Shown here: piece after piece, positions 8,044 to 16,291 of the stretch
Numbering within the stretch: position 1 is the stretch's first letter
Layout of the letters: each line of letters starts with the position of its first letter
Origin: an uncultured Muribaculaceae bacterium
Lineage (GTDB): Bacteria > Bacteroidota > Bacteroidia > Bacteroidales > Muribaculaceae
Direction of reading: 5' to 3'
DNA length: 43,288 nucleotides
NCBI GenBank assembly: GCA_910587925.1
Contig: CAJUOC010000023.1
Span: 1 to 43,288, forward strand
Translations under genes and position numbers: made by a program
The notes under the pieces: model-generated
What the model saw: only the letters and a program-made list of their open reading frames with translations
The model's database searches: none
Told to the model about the DNA's origin: nothing

Positions 8044-8084
8044 CTGAAAAGGGTTGCAATCGCAATGATTGCAACCCTTTTCAG
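8044..8084 (-). terminator. dnaK terminator
   Basis: A perfect 18-bp stem (8044-8061 with 8067-8084) with a 5-base loop; pairing extends outward with one mismatch to about 26 bp. It lies 26 bases beyond the dnaK stop. The stem ends in AAAA/TTTT pairs, typical of an intrinsic terminator. Confidence 0.85.
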
Positions 8085-8109
8085 ATGGAGTTATATGTAT
8101 TCAGTTACA

Positions 8110-10020
8110 TTACTTGACTTCCTCAAAGTCTACGTCGGTGACGTGGTCGTCGGGGCCTGCGCCGGGGTTGGAGCCGGGCTGGGGGCCTCCGGCCTGGGCG
8201 CCGGCCTGCTGGGCCTGTGCCTGGGCGTTGAGGATGTCTTGCTGGGCGGCGCCGAAGGTGGTCTCAATCTCCTTGATGGCGGCTTCGATGCCGGCGATGT
8301 CCTGTGCCTTGTGGGCGTCTTTGAGCTTCTGCACGCCTGCCTCGATGGCTGCCTTGCGGTCGGCGGGGAGCTTGTCGCCGAGCTCGGAGAGCTGCTTCTC
8401 GGTCTGGAAGATGACGGCGTCGGCCTTGTTGAGGGTGTCGACGCGCTCTTTCTCTTTGGCGTCGGCGGCTGCGTTGGCCTCGGCCTCTTCCTTCATGCGC
8501 TTGATTTCGGCGTCGGTAAGGCCGCTGGAGGCCTCGATGCGGATGCTCTGCTCCTTGCCGGTGGCCTTGTCTTTGGCGCTTACGTTGAGGATACCGTTGG
8601 CGTCGATCTCAAAGGTGACTTCGATCTGAGGTATGCCGCGGGGCGCGGGTGCGATGCCGTCGAGGTGGAATTTGCCCAGGAGCTTGTCGTCCTTTGCCAT
8701 GGGGCGCTCGCCCTGGAGCACGTTGATTTCCACGCTGGGCTGGTTGTCGGCGGCGGTGGAGAATGTCTCGCTCTTGCGGGTGGGGATGGTGGTGTTTGCC
8801 TCGATGAGCTTGGTCATCACGCCGCCGAGGGTCTCGATACCTACCGACAGGGGCACTACGTCGAGCAGCAGCACGTCTTTTACCTCGCCGCTGAGCACGC
8901 CGCCCTGGATGGCTGCGCCGATGGCTACCACTTCGTCGGGGTTGACGCCCTTGGAGGGAGCCTTGCCGAAGAATTTCTCGACTACCTGCTGGATGGCGGG
9001 GATACGGGTGGAGCCGCCCACGAGGATTACGGCGTCGATGTCTGATGCCTTGAGGCCGGCGTCGCGCAGGGCGTCTTCGCAGGGCTTGATGGTGCGCTGG
9101 ATGAGGCCGTCGGCGAGCTGCTCAAATTTTGCACGGGTGAGGGTCTTCACCAGGTGCTGGGGTATGCCGTTGACGGGCATGATGTAGGGGAGGTTGATCT
9201 CGGTGGTGGTGGTCGACGAGAGCTCTATCTTGGCCTTCTCGGCGGCCTCCTTGAGGCGCTGCAGGGCCATGGGGTCTTTGCGCAGGTCGATGCCGTGCTC
9301 CTTGAGAAACTCGTCGGCGAGCCAGTCGATGATCACGTGGTCGAAGTCGTCGCCGCCGAGGTGGGTGTCGCCGTTGGTCGACTTCACCTCGAATACGCCG
9401 TCGCCCAGCTCGAGGATGGAGATATCAAATGTACCGCCGCCGAGGTCAAACACGGCGATCTTCTGGTCTTTGTCGGTCTTGTCGAGGCCGTAGGCGAGGG
9501 CGGCCGCGGTGGGCTCGTTGACGATACGGCGCACGGTCAGACCGGCAATCTCACCGGCCTCTTTGGTGGCCTGGCGCTGGGAGTCGTTGAAGTATGCGGG
9601 CACGGTGATGACGGCCTCGGTGACGGTCTGTCCGAGGTAGTCCTCGGCGGTCTTCTTCATCTTCTGAAGTATCATGGCCGAGATCTCCTGGGGGGTGTAT
9701 TCGCGGCCGTCGATGTCGATGCGGGGGGTATTGTTGTCGCCGCGCACGACTTTGTAGGGCACGCGCTCAATCTCCTTGGCTACCTGGTCGTATGTCTCGC
9801 CCATGAAGCGCTTGATGGAGTATATGGTGCGGTGGGGGTTGGTGATGGCCTGGCGCTTGGCGGGGTCGCCGACGATGCGCTCGCCGTCTTTGAGAAATGC
9901 TACTACGGAGGGGGTGGTGTTGCGGCCTTCGCTGTTGGGGATTACGACGGGGTCGCTGCCCTCAAGTACTGCGACGCAGGAATTGGTGGTTCCGAGGTCG
10001 ATGCCTATGATTTTTCCCAT
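8110..10020 (-). CDS. dnaK: Chaperone protein DnaK (Hsp70)
   Basis: A 636-residue cytoplasmic ATP-dependent chaperone of normal family length. The N-terminal ATPase domain starts GKIIGIDLGTTNSCVAVLEG. Phosphate-binding and adenosine motifs (IAVFDLGGGTFDISIL near 195, ILVGGSTRIPAIQ near 340) are intact, and so is the linker (DVLLLDVVPLSVGIETLGG near 390). The lid ends in a Gly/Gln/Ala-rich tail and the acidic VTDVDFEEVK, the usual C-terminus that binds co-chaperones. Neither dnaJ nor grpE is adjacent, as is common in Bacteroidales. The gene is monocistronic, between its own terminator and that of der. Confidence 0.98.
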   Translation of the reverse strand: MGKIIGIDLGTTNSCVAVLEGSDPVVIPNSEGRNTTPSVVAFLKDGERIVGDPAKRQAITNPHRTIYSIKRFMGETYDQVAKEIERVPYKVVRGDNNTPRIDIDGREYTPQEISAMILQKMKKTAEDYLGQTVTEAVITVPAYFNDSQRQATKEAGEIAGLTVRRIVNEPTAAALAYGLDKTDKDQKIAVFDLGGGTFDISILELGDGVFEVKSTNGDTHLGGDDFDHVIIDWLADEFLKEHGIDLRKDPMALQRLKEAAEKAKIELSSTTTTEINLPYIMPVNGIPQHLVKTLTRAKFEQLADGLIQRTIKPCEDALRDAGLKASDIDAVILVGGSTRIPAIQQVVEKFFGKAPSKGVNPDEVVAIGAAIQGGVLSGEVKDVLLLDVVPLSVGIETLGGVMTKLIEANTTIPTRKSETFSTAADNQPSVEINVLQGERPMAKDDKLLGKFHLDGIAPAPRGIPQIEVTFEIDANGILNVSAKDKATGKEQSIRIEASSGLTDAEIKRMKEEAEANAAADAKEKERVDTLNKADAVIFQTEKQLSELGDKLPADRKAAIEAGVQKLKDAHKAQDIAGIEAAIKEIETTFGAAQQDILNAQAQAQQAGAQAGGPQPGSNPGAGPDDHVTDVDFEEVK

Positions 10021-10091
10021 GATGTGTTGAGTTTTATGTTGTTTGTTGAATATTCGTCGTCTGGATTTTGTACGCTATCAATAAAACAAAT

Positions 10092-10117
10092 CGCGTGCCA
10101 AAAAGTTTTGGCACGCG
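10092..10117 (-). terminator. der terminator
   Basis: A 12-bp stem (10092-10103 with 10106-10117) and a 2-base loop. Read on the minus strand it is followed by TTTGTTTTATTG. It ends the DUF177-rpmF-fabH-era-der series upstream of dnaK. Confidence 0.8.
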
Positions 10118-10169
10118 TAATGTGTTGAGTTGTAGCTGTATGTGTCGCGCGGCGCGCGGTGTCAGAATG

Positions 10170-11492
10170 TCACTTCGTGTCTTTGTCGCGCATGAATATA
10201 TTGACCGGCGTGCCGGTGAAGTCCCAGTGCTCGCGTATCTTGTTTTCGAGGTAGCGGCGGTATGGCTCCTTGACCCACTGGGGCAGGTTGCAGAAGAAGA
10301 TGAAGGTGGGCACCTGCGCTCCCTTGAGCATGGTGATGTACTTTATCTTGATGTACTTGCCCTTGTTGGCCGGTGGCGGATATGCGGCTATGTCCTCGCC
10401 CAGGGTGCGGTTGAGCTCGGAGGTCGACACGGTGCGGCGGCGGTTTTTGTATACGTCGACTGCGGTCTCGAGCACCTTGAATATGCGCTGCTTGGTCAGG
10501 GCCGAGGCAAAGATTACCGGGAAGTCGGTAAAGGGTGCCAGGCGGCTGCGGATGGCCTCCTCAAAGGTGCGGATGGCTATCTGCGACTTGTCCTCGACCA
10601 GGTCCCATTTGTTGACCACGACGACCAGCCCCTTCTTGTTGCGCTGGATGAGCGAGAATATGTTTACGTCCTGAGCCTCGATGCCGCGGGTGGCGTCGAT
10701 CATGAGTATGCACACGTCTGATGCCTCAATGGCGCGTATGGAGCGTATCACCGAGTAGTACTCGATATCCTCGTTGACCTTGGTCTTCTTGCGGATACCG
10801 GCGGTGTCGACCAGATAGAAGTCAAAGCCAAATTTGTCGTAGCGCGTGTAGATGGAGTCGCGGGTGGTGCCGGCGATGTCGGTCACGATGTGGCGGTCCT
10901 GGCCGATGAAGGCGTTGATTAGCGACGATTTGCCTGCGTTGGGGCGGCCGACGATGGCAAATTTGGGTATGTCGTCGAGATTCTCGGCCGAGTCGGGGTC
11001 GTCTTTGGGTAGGTCCTTGACCACCTCGTCGAGCAGGTCGCCGGTGCCGTATCCGCTCACGGCCGACACGGGGTAGGGGTCGCCCAGGCCGAGGGAGTAA
11101 AACTCGGGCACGTTGTAGAGCCAGTCGTTGGAGTCGACCTTGTTGGCCACCAGCACCACCGGCTTGCGGCTCTTGCGGAGTATCTCGGCCACGTGGTCGT
11201 CGAGGTCGGTGACGCCGTTCATGGCGTCGACCACAAAGAGTATCACGTCGGCCTGCTCGATGGCAAGCTCCACCTGACGGTTGATTTCGCTCTCAAAGAC
11301 GTCGTCGCTGTTGACTACCCAGCCGCCGGTATCGACGATTGAAAACTCTATGCCGGCCCAGTCGACCTTGCCGTACTGGCGGTCGCGGGTGGTGCCGGCC
11401 GTGGGGTCGACGATGGCGGTGCGGCTCTGCGTGAGTCGGTTGAACAGTGTCGATTTGCCCACATTGGGGCGTCCTACGATAGCTACTAACAT
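10170..11492 (-). CDS. der: Ribosome biogenesis GTPase Der (EngA)
   Basis: A 440-residue double-GTPase needed for 50S subunit assembly. The first G domain has GRPNVGKST at 7-15, DTGG at 54-57 and NKVD at 117-120. The second has GRPNAGKSS at 182-190, DTAGIRKK and NKWD. A C-terminal KH-like domain follows (IKYITMLKGAQVPTFIFFCN). All G motifs are intact and the length is normal. It is the last gene of the cluster, 44 bases after era. Confidence 0.97.
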   Translation of the reverse strand: MLVAIVGRPNVGKSTLFNRLTQSRTAIVDPTAGTTRDRQYGKVDWAGIEFSIVDTGGWVVNSDDVFESEINRQVELAIEQADVILFVVDAMNGVTDLDDHVAEILRKSRKPVVLVANKVDSNDWLYNVPEFYSLGLGDPYPVSAVSGYGTGDLLDEVVKDLPKDDPDSAENLDDIPKFAIVGRPNAGKSSLINAFIGQDRHIVTDIAGTTRDSIYTRYDKFGFDFYLVDTAGIRKKTKVNEDIEYYSVIRSIRAIEASDVCILMIDATRGIEAQDVNIFSLIQRNKKGLVVVVNKWDLVEDKSQIAIRTFEEAIRSRLAPFTDFPVIFASALTKQRIFKVLETAVDVYKNRRRTVSTSELNRTLGEDIAAYPPPANKGKYIKIKYITMLKGAQVPTFIFFCNLPQWVKEPYRRYLENKIREHWDFTGTPVNIFMRDKDTK

Positions 11493-11536
11493 GTGTGCGG
11501 TGGTGTTTTATGCGTGGTGGTGGGTGGGAGGGGCGC

Positions 11537-12427
11537 TCACTCGATGTACCCGAAGGAGCGGAGCTTGTTCTCGCGGTTGCGCCAGTTGGGCTCTACCTTG
11601 ACAAACATCTCCAGGTATACCGACTTGTCAAAGAATTTCTCGATGTCGCGGCGGGCCTCGACGCCCACTTTCTTGAGCTTGGAGCCGCCTTTGCCGATGA
11701 GGATGCCCTTCTGCGAGTCGCGCTCGACATATATCACGGCCATGATGTGGATTGAGGTCTCTTTCTCCTCAAATTTCTCCACGATTACCTCGGCCGAGTA
11801 AGGCACTTCCTTGTCGTAGTTGAGCAGAATCTTCTCGCGGATAATCTCGGTGACGAAAAAGCGCGCGGGCTTGTCGGTGAGGGCGTCCTTGCCAAAGTAA
11901 GGCTCTCCCTCGGGGAGCAGCTCGACGATGCGGTGCATGAGGCTCTGCACGTTGAAGCCCTCCTTGGCCGAGGTGGGAAATATCTCGGCATTGGGCAGCA
12001 TGGCGCGCCAGCGGTCGACGATGGCCTCGAGCTCGCCGTTGCCTTTGAGCAGGTCGATTTTGTTGATGACCAGCAGTACGGGCACTTTCTCGGCGGCGAC
12101 GCGGGCGAGGAAGTCGGCATTTTTGGTGGGGTCCTCGACCACATCGGTCACATACAGGAGTATGTCGGCGTCGGTGAGGGCGCCCTCGCTGAAGGCGAGC
12201 ATGCTCTCCTGGAGCTTGTATTTCGGGGCGAGCACGCCCGGGGTGTCTGAGAATACTATCTGATAGTCGGGCGTATTGACGATGCCCATGATGCGGTGGC
12301 GCGTGGTCTGTGCCTTGGAGGTAATGATGGACACGCGCTCGCCCACCAGGTCGTTCATCAGCGTGGACTTGCCCACGTTGGGGTTGCCTACGATGTTGAC
12401 AAATCCCGCTTTATGTTTATGTTCCAT
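11537..12427 (-). CDS. era: GTPase Era
   Basis: A 296-residue GTPase that binds the 3' end of 16S rRNA and helps 30S maturation. The G1 motif GNPNVGKST lies at 14-22, with DTPG and NKID further on and the Era-specific sequence TSAKEGFNVQSL. The C-terminal KH domain carries GILIGKGGSKLKKVG. It sits between fabH and der, the standard order in Bacteroidales. The ATG at 12427 gives the family-typical start. Confidence 0.97.
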   Translation of the reverse strand: MEHKHKAGFVNIVGNPNVGKSTLMNDLVGERVSIITSKAQTTRHRIMGIVNTPDYQIVFSDTPGVLAPKYKLQESMLAFSEGALTDADILLYVTDVVEDPTKNADFLARVAAEKVPVLLVINKIDLLKGNGELEAIVDRWRAMLPNAEIFPTSAKEGFNVQSLMHRIVELLPEGEPYFGKDALTDKPARFFVTEIIREKILLNYDKEVPYSAEVIVEKFEEKETSIHIMAVIYVERDSQKGILIGKGGSKLKKVGVEARRDIEKFFDKSVYLEMFVKVEPNWRNRENKLRSFGYIE

Positions 12428-12516
12428 GTCAGTTTAGTGATTTGATACATCAGTAAAACAACCGCCGGCCCGAAAATGTTAGCTGCCCGGCTGCGGCCGA
12501 GTGTCTGTGTATGGTG

Positions 12517-12563
12517 GCGCATACGGGCCGGGCGACCGTGATGTGTCGCCGGCCCGTATGCGC
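12517..12563 (-). terminator. Strong hairpin between fabH and era
   Basis: A 19-bp GC-rich stem with one bulged G (12517-12536 with 12545-12563), 15 bases after the fabH stop. There is no T-run on the minus strand, so it may attenuate or protect the transcript rather than fully terminate before era. Confidence 0.55.
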
Positions 12564-12577
12564 TCGCCCGGCGGCGA

Positions 12578-13561
12578 TCAGAGGTCCCAGATGAGATACA
12601 TGGCGCCCCAGGTGAAGCCGGCGCCGAAGGCGGTGAGCACGATCTTGTCGCCCTTGCGCAGCTTGCCCTTGTACTCGTCGAGGCACAGGGGTATGGATGC
12701 AGCCGAGGTGTTGCCGTAGTGCTGGATGTTGACGAGCACCTTCTCCATGGGCATCTTGGCGCGGTCGGCCACGGCCTCGATGATGCGGAGGTTGGCCTGG
12801 TGGGGCACCAGATAGTCGACGGTCTCGGCGGTGAGGCCGTTGCGCTCCATCACGGTCATGGTGGAGTTGAGCATGTCGGTCACGGCATTTTTGTATACGT
12901 TGCGGCCGTCCTGGAAGAGGTAGTGCTGGCCGGCGTCGAGAGTGGCCTGCGATGTGGGGAGCACAGAGCCGCCGGCCTCCATGAGGAGGTGCTCGCGGCC
13001 GCGGCCGTCGACGTGGAATACGCCGTCAATCACGCCCACAGCCTCGTCGGTAGGCTCCACGAGCACGCAGGCGGCGCCGTCGCCAAAGAGGGGGCAGGTG
13101 GCGCGGTCGGCATAGTTGATCATCGACGACATCTTCTCGGTGGCCACGACCATCACACGCTTGTACAGGCCCGAGCGCACATATGCGTTGGCGTCCTGGA
13201 GCGCTACGATGAAGCCGGCGCAGGCGGCCTGTATATCATATGCGTATGCACCGGTGAGGCCGGCGCCGTATGCCATCACCGAGGCGGTGCTGGGAAAGCG
13301 GTAGTCGGGGTTGGATGTGGCGCAGATGAGCAGGTCGACCGATGCGGGGTCGATATTGTACTCGGCAAAGAGCTTCTCCATGGCCTTGATGCCCATGTAG
13401 GATGAGCCGGCGCCTTCCTTGTGGAGGATGCGGCGCTCCTTGATGCCGACGCGGGTGGTAATCCACTCGTCGTTGGTATCGACCATTTTGGAGAGCATTT
13501 CGTTGTCGAGGACGTCGTCGGGGACGTATGAGGCTATGGCTGAGATGCGTGCGTTTGGCAT
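12578..13561 (-). CDS. fabH: 3-oxoacyl-ACP synthase III (FabH)
   Basis: A 327-residue condensing enzyme that starts fatty-acid synthesis by joining an acyl-CoA primer to malonyl-ACP. The catalytic triad is present: Cys114 in QAACAGF, His254 in VPHQANLR and Asn284 in HYGNTSAAS. The family FGDGAA motif is at 159-164. In this phylum the enzyme often accepts branched primers, which cannot be judged here. It follows rpmF after a 191-base gap and precedes era. Confidence 0.96.
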   Translation of the reverse strand: MPNARISAIASYVPDDVLDNEMLSKMVDTNDEWITTRVGIKERRILHKEGAGSSYMGIKAMEKLFAEYNIDPASVDLLICATSNPDYRFPSTASVMAYGAGLTGAYAYDIQAACAGFIVALQDANAYVRSGLYKRVMVVATEKMSSMINYADRATCPLFGDGAACVLVEPTDEAVGVIDGVFHVDGRGREHLLMEAGGSVLPTSQATLDAGQHYLFQDGRNVYKNAVTDMLNSTMTVMERNGLTAETVDYLVPHQANLRIIEAVADRAKMPMEKVLVNIQHYGNTSAASIPLCLDEYKGKLRKGDKIVLTAFGAGFTWGAMYLIWDL

Positions 13562-13752
13562 GACTGTAATATAATCGGAATAGGTGTCGGTAAGGTTGAG
13601 GGTTGCGGCCGTCGTTGGCCCGGTGCAGGGGTGTTTACACGAAAAATCGCTCCTTTCACTCTCCCGCGGCGCCTGCTGCCTTGATGGCCTGCGTGCTCGG
13701 GGAGGCGGAAGGAGAATTTTTCATGACTCCGCGCGCCGGCAGATGCCGGTGT
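13562..13752. other. Gap between rpmF and fabH
   Basis: About 190 bases without a gene. No plsX is present between rpmF and fabH, unlike in proteobacteria. I see no clear promoter box or terminator; it is GC-rich with short potential stems only. Confidence 0.5.
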
Positions 13753-13938
13753 TTAGATGGCGGCTTCTTTTACGATAGCCTGCTTGCCGCGGTAGTAGCC
13801 GCACTCGCCGCATACGGTGTGGTAGATGTGCCAGGCACCGCAGTTGGGGCACAGAGCCAGGGTGGGGGCTACAGCCTTGTCGTGGGTGCGACGTTTTGCG
13901 GTACGGGTCTTCGATTGCTTTCGTTTAGGATGTGCCAT
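13753..13938 (-). CDS. rpmF: 50S ribosomal protein L32
   Basis: A 61-residue basic protein beginning MAHPKRKQSKTRTAKRRTH, the L32 signature. Two CxxC-type pairs (CPNCGAWH and CGECGYY) would bind zinc, so this is the zinc-containing form. It follows the DUF177 gene by 62 bases, the usual pairing. Confidence 0.97.
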   Translation of the reverse strand: MAHPKRKQSKTRTAKRRTHDKAVAPTLALCPNCGAWHIYHTVCGECGYYRGKQAIVKEAAI

Positions 13939-14000
13939 TTTTGCTTATTGATTTTGATTTATTTCTATATGTTATGGTAGGGGAGAGAGATGGGAGATGG

Positions 14001-14582
14001 TCAGTCTTTGTCTTCGCCGGCGAGGCCTCGCAGGGCGTCCCACCGCGGGTCGGCCGGAGCTTCGCTGCCGGCATCGTCGTCGTCGATGCCCTCGAGCAGG
14101 CTATCCTGCAGCTCGGCGTCTTCGCCGCCGCCGGCGCGGTGGCGCTTGAGCAGGGCGCTCATCTGGCGGTTGCACTTGCCCAGCGGATGCACATGCTTTA
14201 TGGGGATGGCCAGCACGGCTGTGTCATAAATCATGTAGCTCACGTTGAGGTAATTGTCGCTCTGCGGGATGATGAGCAGGTCGTCAGACTCATCGTTGTA
14301 GTCCTCGCCGTACTTCACCATCAGCCGGTACTCGGTGTCGATGGGTATCTCAAGGTCGTCGAGGCAGCGGTCGCACAGCAGTGTCACTGTGCCGCTCAAC
14401 TTGAATACAAGGTCGTATGCGTCATGGCGGTGTGTCACCGTGAGGTGCACCGTCAGAGCCGCGTCGCGCACGTCGGTATTTTCCATATCGGCGAAGAATT
14501 GCTTGCCGAGCTTGTACTCAAACTCGTGCGTGCCCTCGCTCAGCGACTTCAGCGGCAGCTTGTATTCTGAAAACTTGCCCAT
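14001..14582 (-). CDS. DUF177 (YceD-like) protein
   Basis: A 193-residue protein of the DUF177/YceD family, linked to 23S rRNA or ribosome metabolism and nearly always placed before rpmF. Two cysteines (LLCDRCLDDLEIPI) and the segment MVKYGEDYNDESDDLLIIP are typical, and the acidic C-terminus (EGIDDDDAG) is common in this phylum. I used the ATG at 14582 because a TAnnTTTG box lies just upstream; an ORF extension to 14672 would run through that promoter. Confidence 0.9.
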   Translation of the reverse strand: MGKFSEYKLPLKSLSEGTHEFEYKLGKQFFADMENTDVRDAALTVHLTVTHRHDAYDLVFKLSGTVTLLCDRCLDDLEIPIDTEYRLMVKYGEDYNDESDDLLIIPQSDNYLNVSYMIYDTAVLAIPIKHVHPLGKCNRQMSALLKRHRAGGGEDAELQDSLLEGIDDDDAGSEAPADPRWDALRGLAGEDKD

Positions 14583-14606
14583 AATGAGGTTTCGTGAAAA
14601 ACTTTG

Positions 14607-14635
14607 CAAAGTTAGCAATATTTGGCGAAAACAAA
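14607..14635 (-). promoter_or_regulatory. Promoter of the DUF177-rpmF-fabH-era-der series
   Basis: Minus strand: TTTG (14632-14635), 17 bases, then TAACTTTG (14607-14614). The -7 box fits TAnnTTTG exactly; the spacer is a little short. The ATG at 14582 is 24 bases downstream. Confidence 0.6.
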
Positions 14636-14753
14636 AAGTTTCGCCGCCATTTTTTGGATACTGTCGCGTCAATGGCGGTCAATGTTTGTTATATAATAGT
14701 CCGACGGACGGTTTATCGGCTCTGTCGGGGTCTTAAAATCAAGTGTAATAATT

Positions 14754-15533
14754 ATGATAAATGTAGATGCTCTGTACGACCTTAGGGGTCGGGTGGCTGT
14801 GGTGACCGGCGGCGGCGACGGTATCGGCAAAGGTGCCTGTGAGATACTGGCGGCGGCCGGCGCGGCGGTCGTGGTAAGCGATATCGACGGGTCGAAGGCT
14901 GCGGCCGTGGCCGATGCCATCAACGCCGACGGCGGCAAGGCTGCCTCGGTAGTGTGCAATGTGCTGGTAGATGATGACCTCAGCCGATTGATTGATTTCG
15001 CAGTAGCGACTTTCGGCACGGTCAACGTACTTGTCAACAACGCCGGTCTCGGCGGCGGCGGCCGCGAGAATCCCTTCAAAATCGACCGCGCATACGTTGA
15101 GCGTATCTATGCGATAAATGTGGTGGCTCCCTGGCGGCTGTCGGTACTGGCAGCCCCGTATATGCAGAAGTCGGGCTACGGGTCGATTGTCAACGTCACC
15201 TCGATGAGCAGCATCAATGCCGACCCCAATATGGCCATCTACGGCTCATCGAAAGCGGCCCTCAACCATATGGCCGCCAATCTTGCCCATGACTACGGCC
15301 CGATGGGTATCCGTATCAACAACGTGGGCCCGGGCGCTACCCATACGGCCGCGCTGGCCACTGTGCTCACCCCCGAGATAGAGGCGCGTATGCTTGCCCG
15401 CACGCCTATACACCGCCTGGGCAAGGTGTCGGATATAGCCGGCGCCATACTCTTCTTTGCCGCCCCGGTATCGGCATGGATAAGCGGGCAGACGCTGATG
15501 GTAAACGGCGGCGGTATACAGACGCTCGATTAG
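14754..15533 (+). CDS. Short-chain dehydrogenase, 7-alpha-hydroxysteroid dehydrogenase-like
   Basis: A 259-residue classical SDR oxidoreductase. The nucleotide motif TGGGDGIG is at 18-25. Asp43 in VVVSDID predicts NAD rather than NADP. NNAG is at 95-98, and the catalytic set is Ser150, Tyr163 and Lys167. From memory the sequence lines up closely with E. coli 7-alpha-hydroxysteroid dehydrogenase (HdhA), including the TSM.....N....NM..Y.SSK active-site pattern and the C-terminal run (TPEIE..ML..TPI.RLG...DIA). That enzyme oxidises the 7-hydroxyl of bile acids, which would suit a gut resident. The substrate remains an inference; a general SDR is the alternative. It is 60 bases upstream of the phosphoglycerate mutase gene. 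Confidence 0.8.
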   Translation: MINVDALYDLRGRVAVVTGGGDGIGKGACEILAAAGAAVVVSDIDGSKAAAVADAINADGGKAASVVCNVLVDDDLSRLIDFAVATFGTVNVLVNNAGLGGGGRENPFKIDRAYVERIYAINVVAPWRLSVLAAPYMQKSGYGSIVNVTSMSSINADPNMAIYGSSKAALNHMAANLAHDYGPMGIRINNVGPGATHTAALATVLTPEIEARMLARTPIHRLGKVSDIAGAILFFAAPVSAWISGQTLMVNGGGIQTLD

Positions 15534-15593
15534 GAGAGTCAAAAACCTTTCGTCTTGAGGCGTTGTTTCTTTTACAAATAGATATCTTCTGCG

Positions 15594-16277
15594 ATGAAAC
15601 TGATATTGCTCCGCCATGGCCAGAGCGAATGGAATCTGGCCAACCGCTTTACCGGCTGGACCGACGTCGACCTGTCGCCGGCCGGCCGCGACGAGGCCGT
15701 CTCTGCCGGCCGCCGTATAGCCGACGCCGGTATCGAGCCGCGCTACTGCTTCACATCCTACCTGCGTCGCGCCATCCATACCCTGCAGCTGGCCCTGGGC
15801 GAGATGCGGCGCGACTATCTGCCGGTGGTCAAGGACTGGCATCTCAACGAGCGCCACTACGGCGCGCTGCAGGGCCTCGACAAGGCCGATACGGCCGCCC
15901 GCTACGGCGACGAGCAGGTACACACGTGGCGCCGCAGCTACGATGTGCGCCCGCCGGCCCTCGAGCCGACCGACTCCCGCAGCCCGGCGTTGCAGCCCAT
16001 GTATGCCGGTCTCGACCCGCGCTCGCTGCCGCTGACCGAGTCGCTGGCCGATACCGTCGCGCGGGTGCGCCCGTGCTGGGAGGAACTGATGGTGCCGGCC
16101 CTGCGACTGTACGGCACGGTGCTGGTGGCCGCCCACGGCAACTCGCTGCGCGCGCTGGTGATGATGCTGCGGGGCCTGTCGGCCGAGGAGGTGGTGTCGC
16201 TGGAGATTCCCACGGGCGCCCCGCTTGTCTTTGAGCTCGACGATGCCCTCAAGCCTTTGTCACATAAATATCTATAA
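15594..16277 (+). CDS. gpmA: 2,3-bisphosphoglycerate-dependent phosphoglycerate mutase
   Basis: A 227-residue glycolytic enzyme interconverting 3- and 2-phosphoglycerate. The phosphohistidine motif LLRHGQSEWN holds His8; the family sequence NRFTGWTDVDLS follows at 17-28. Further catalytic positions are SYLRRA (55-60), NERHYGALQG with Glu86 (85-94), and HGNS with His181. It is slightly shorter than the usual 245-250 residues, mainly at the C-terminus. The porin gene begins 14 bases downstream. Confidence 0.93.
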   Translation: MKLILLRHGQSEWNLANRFTGWTDVDLSPAGRDEAVSAGRRIADAGIEPRYCFTSYLRRAIHTLQLALGEMRRDYLPVVKDWHLNERHYGALQGLDKADTAARYGDEQVHTWRRSYDVRPPALEPTDSRSPALQPMYAGLDPRSLPLTESLADTVARVRPCWEELMVPALRLYGTVLVAAHGNSLRALVMMLRGLSAEEVVSLEIPTGAPLVFELDDALKPLSHKYL

Positions 16278-16291
16278 ATCCACACACGCTG

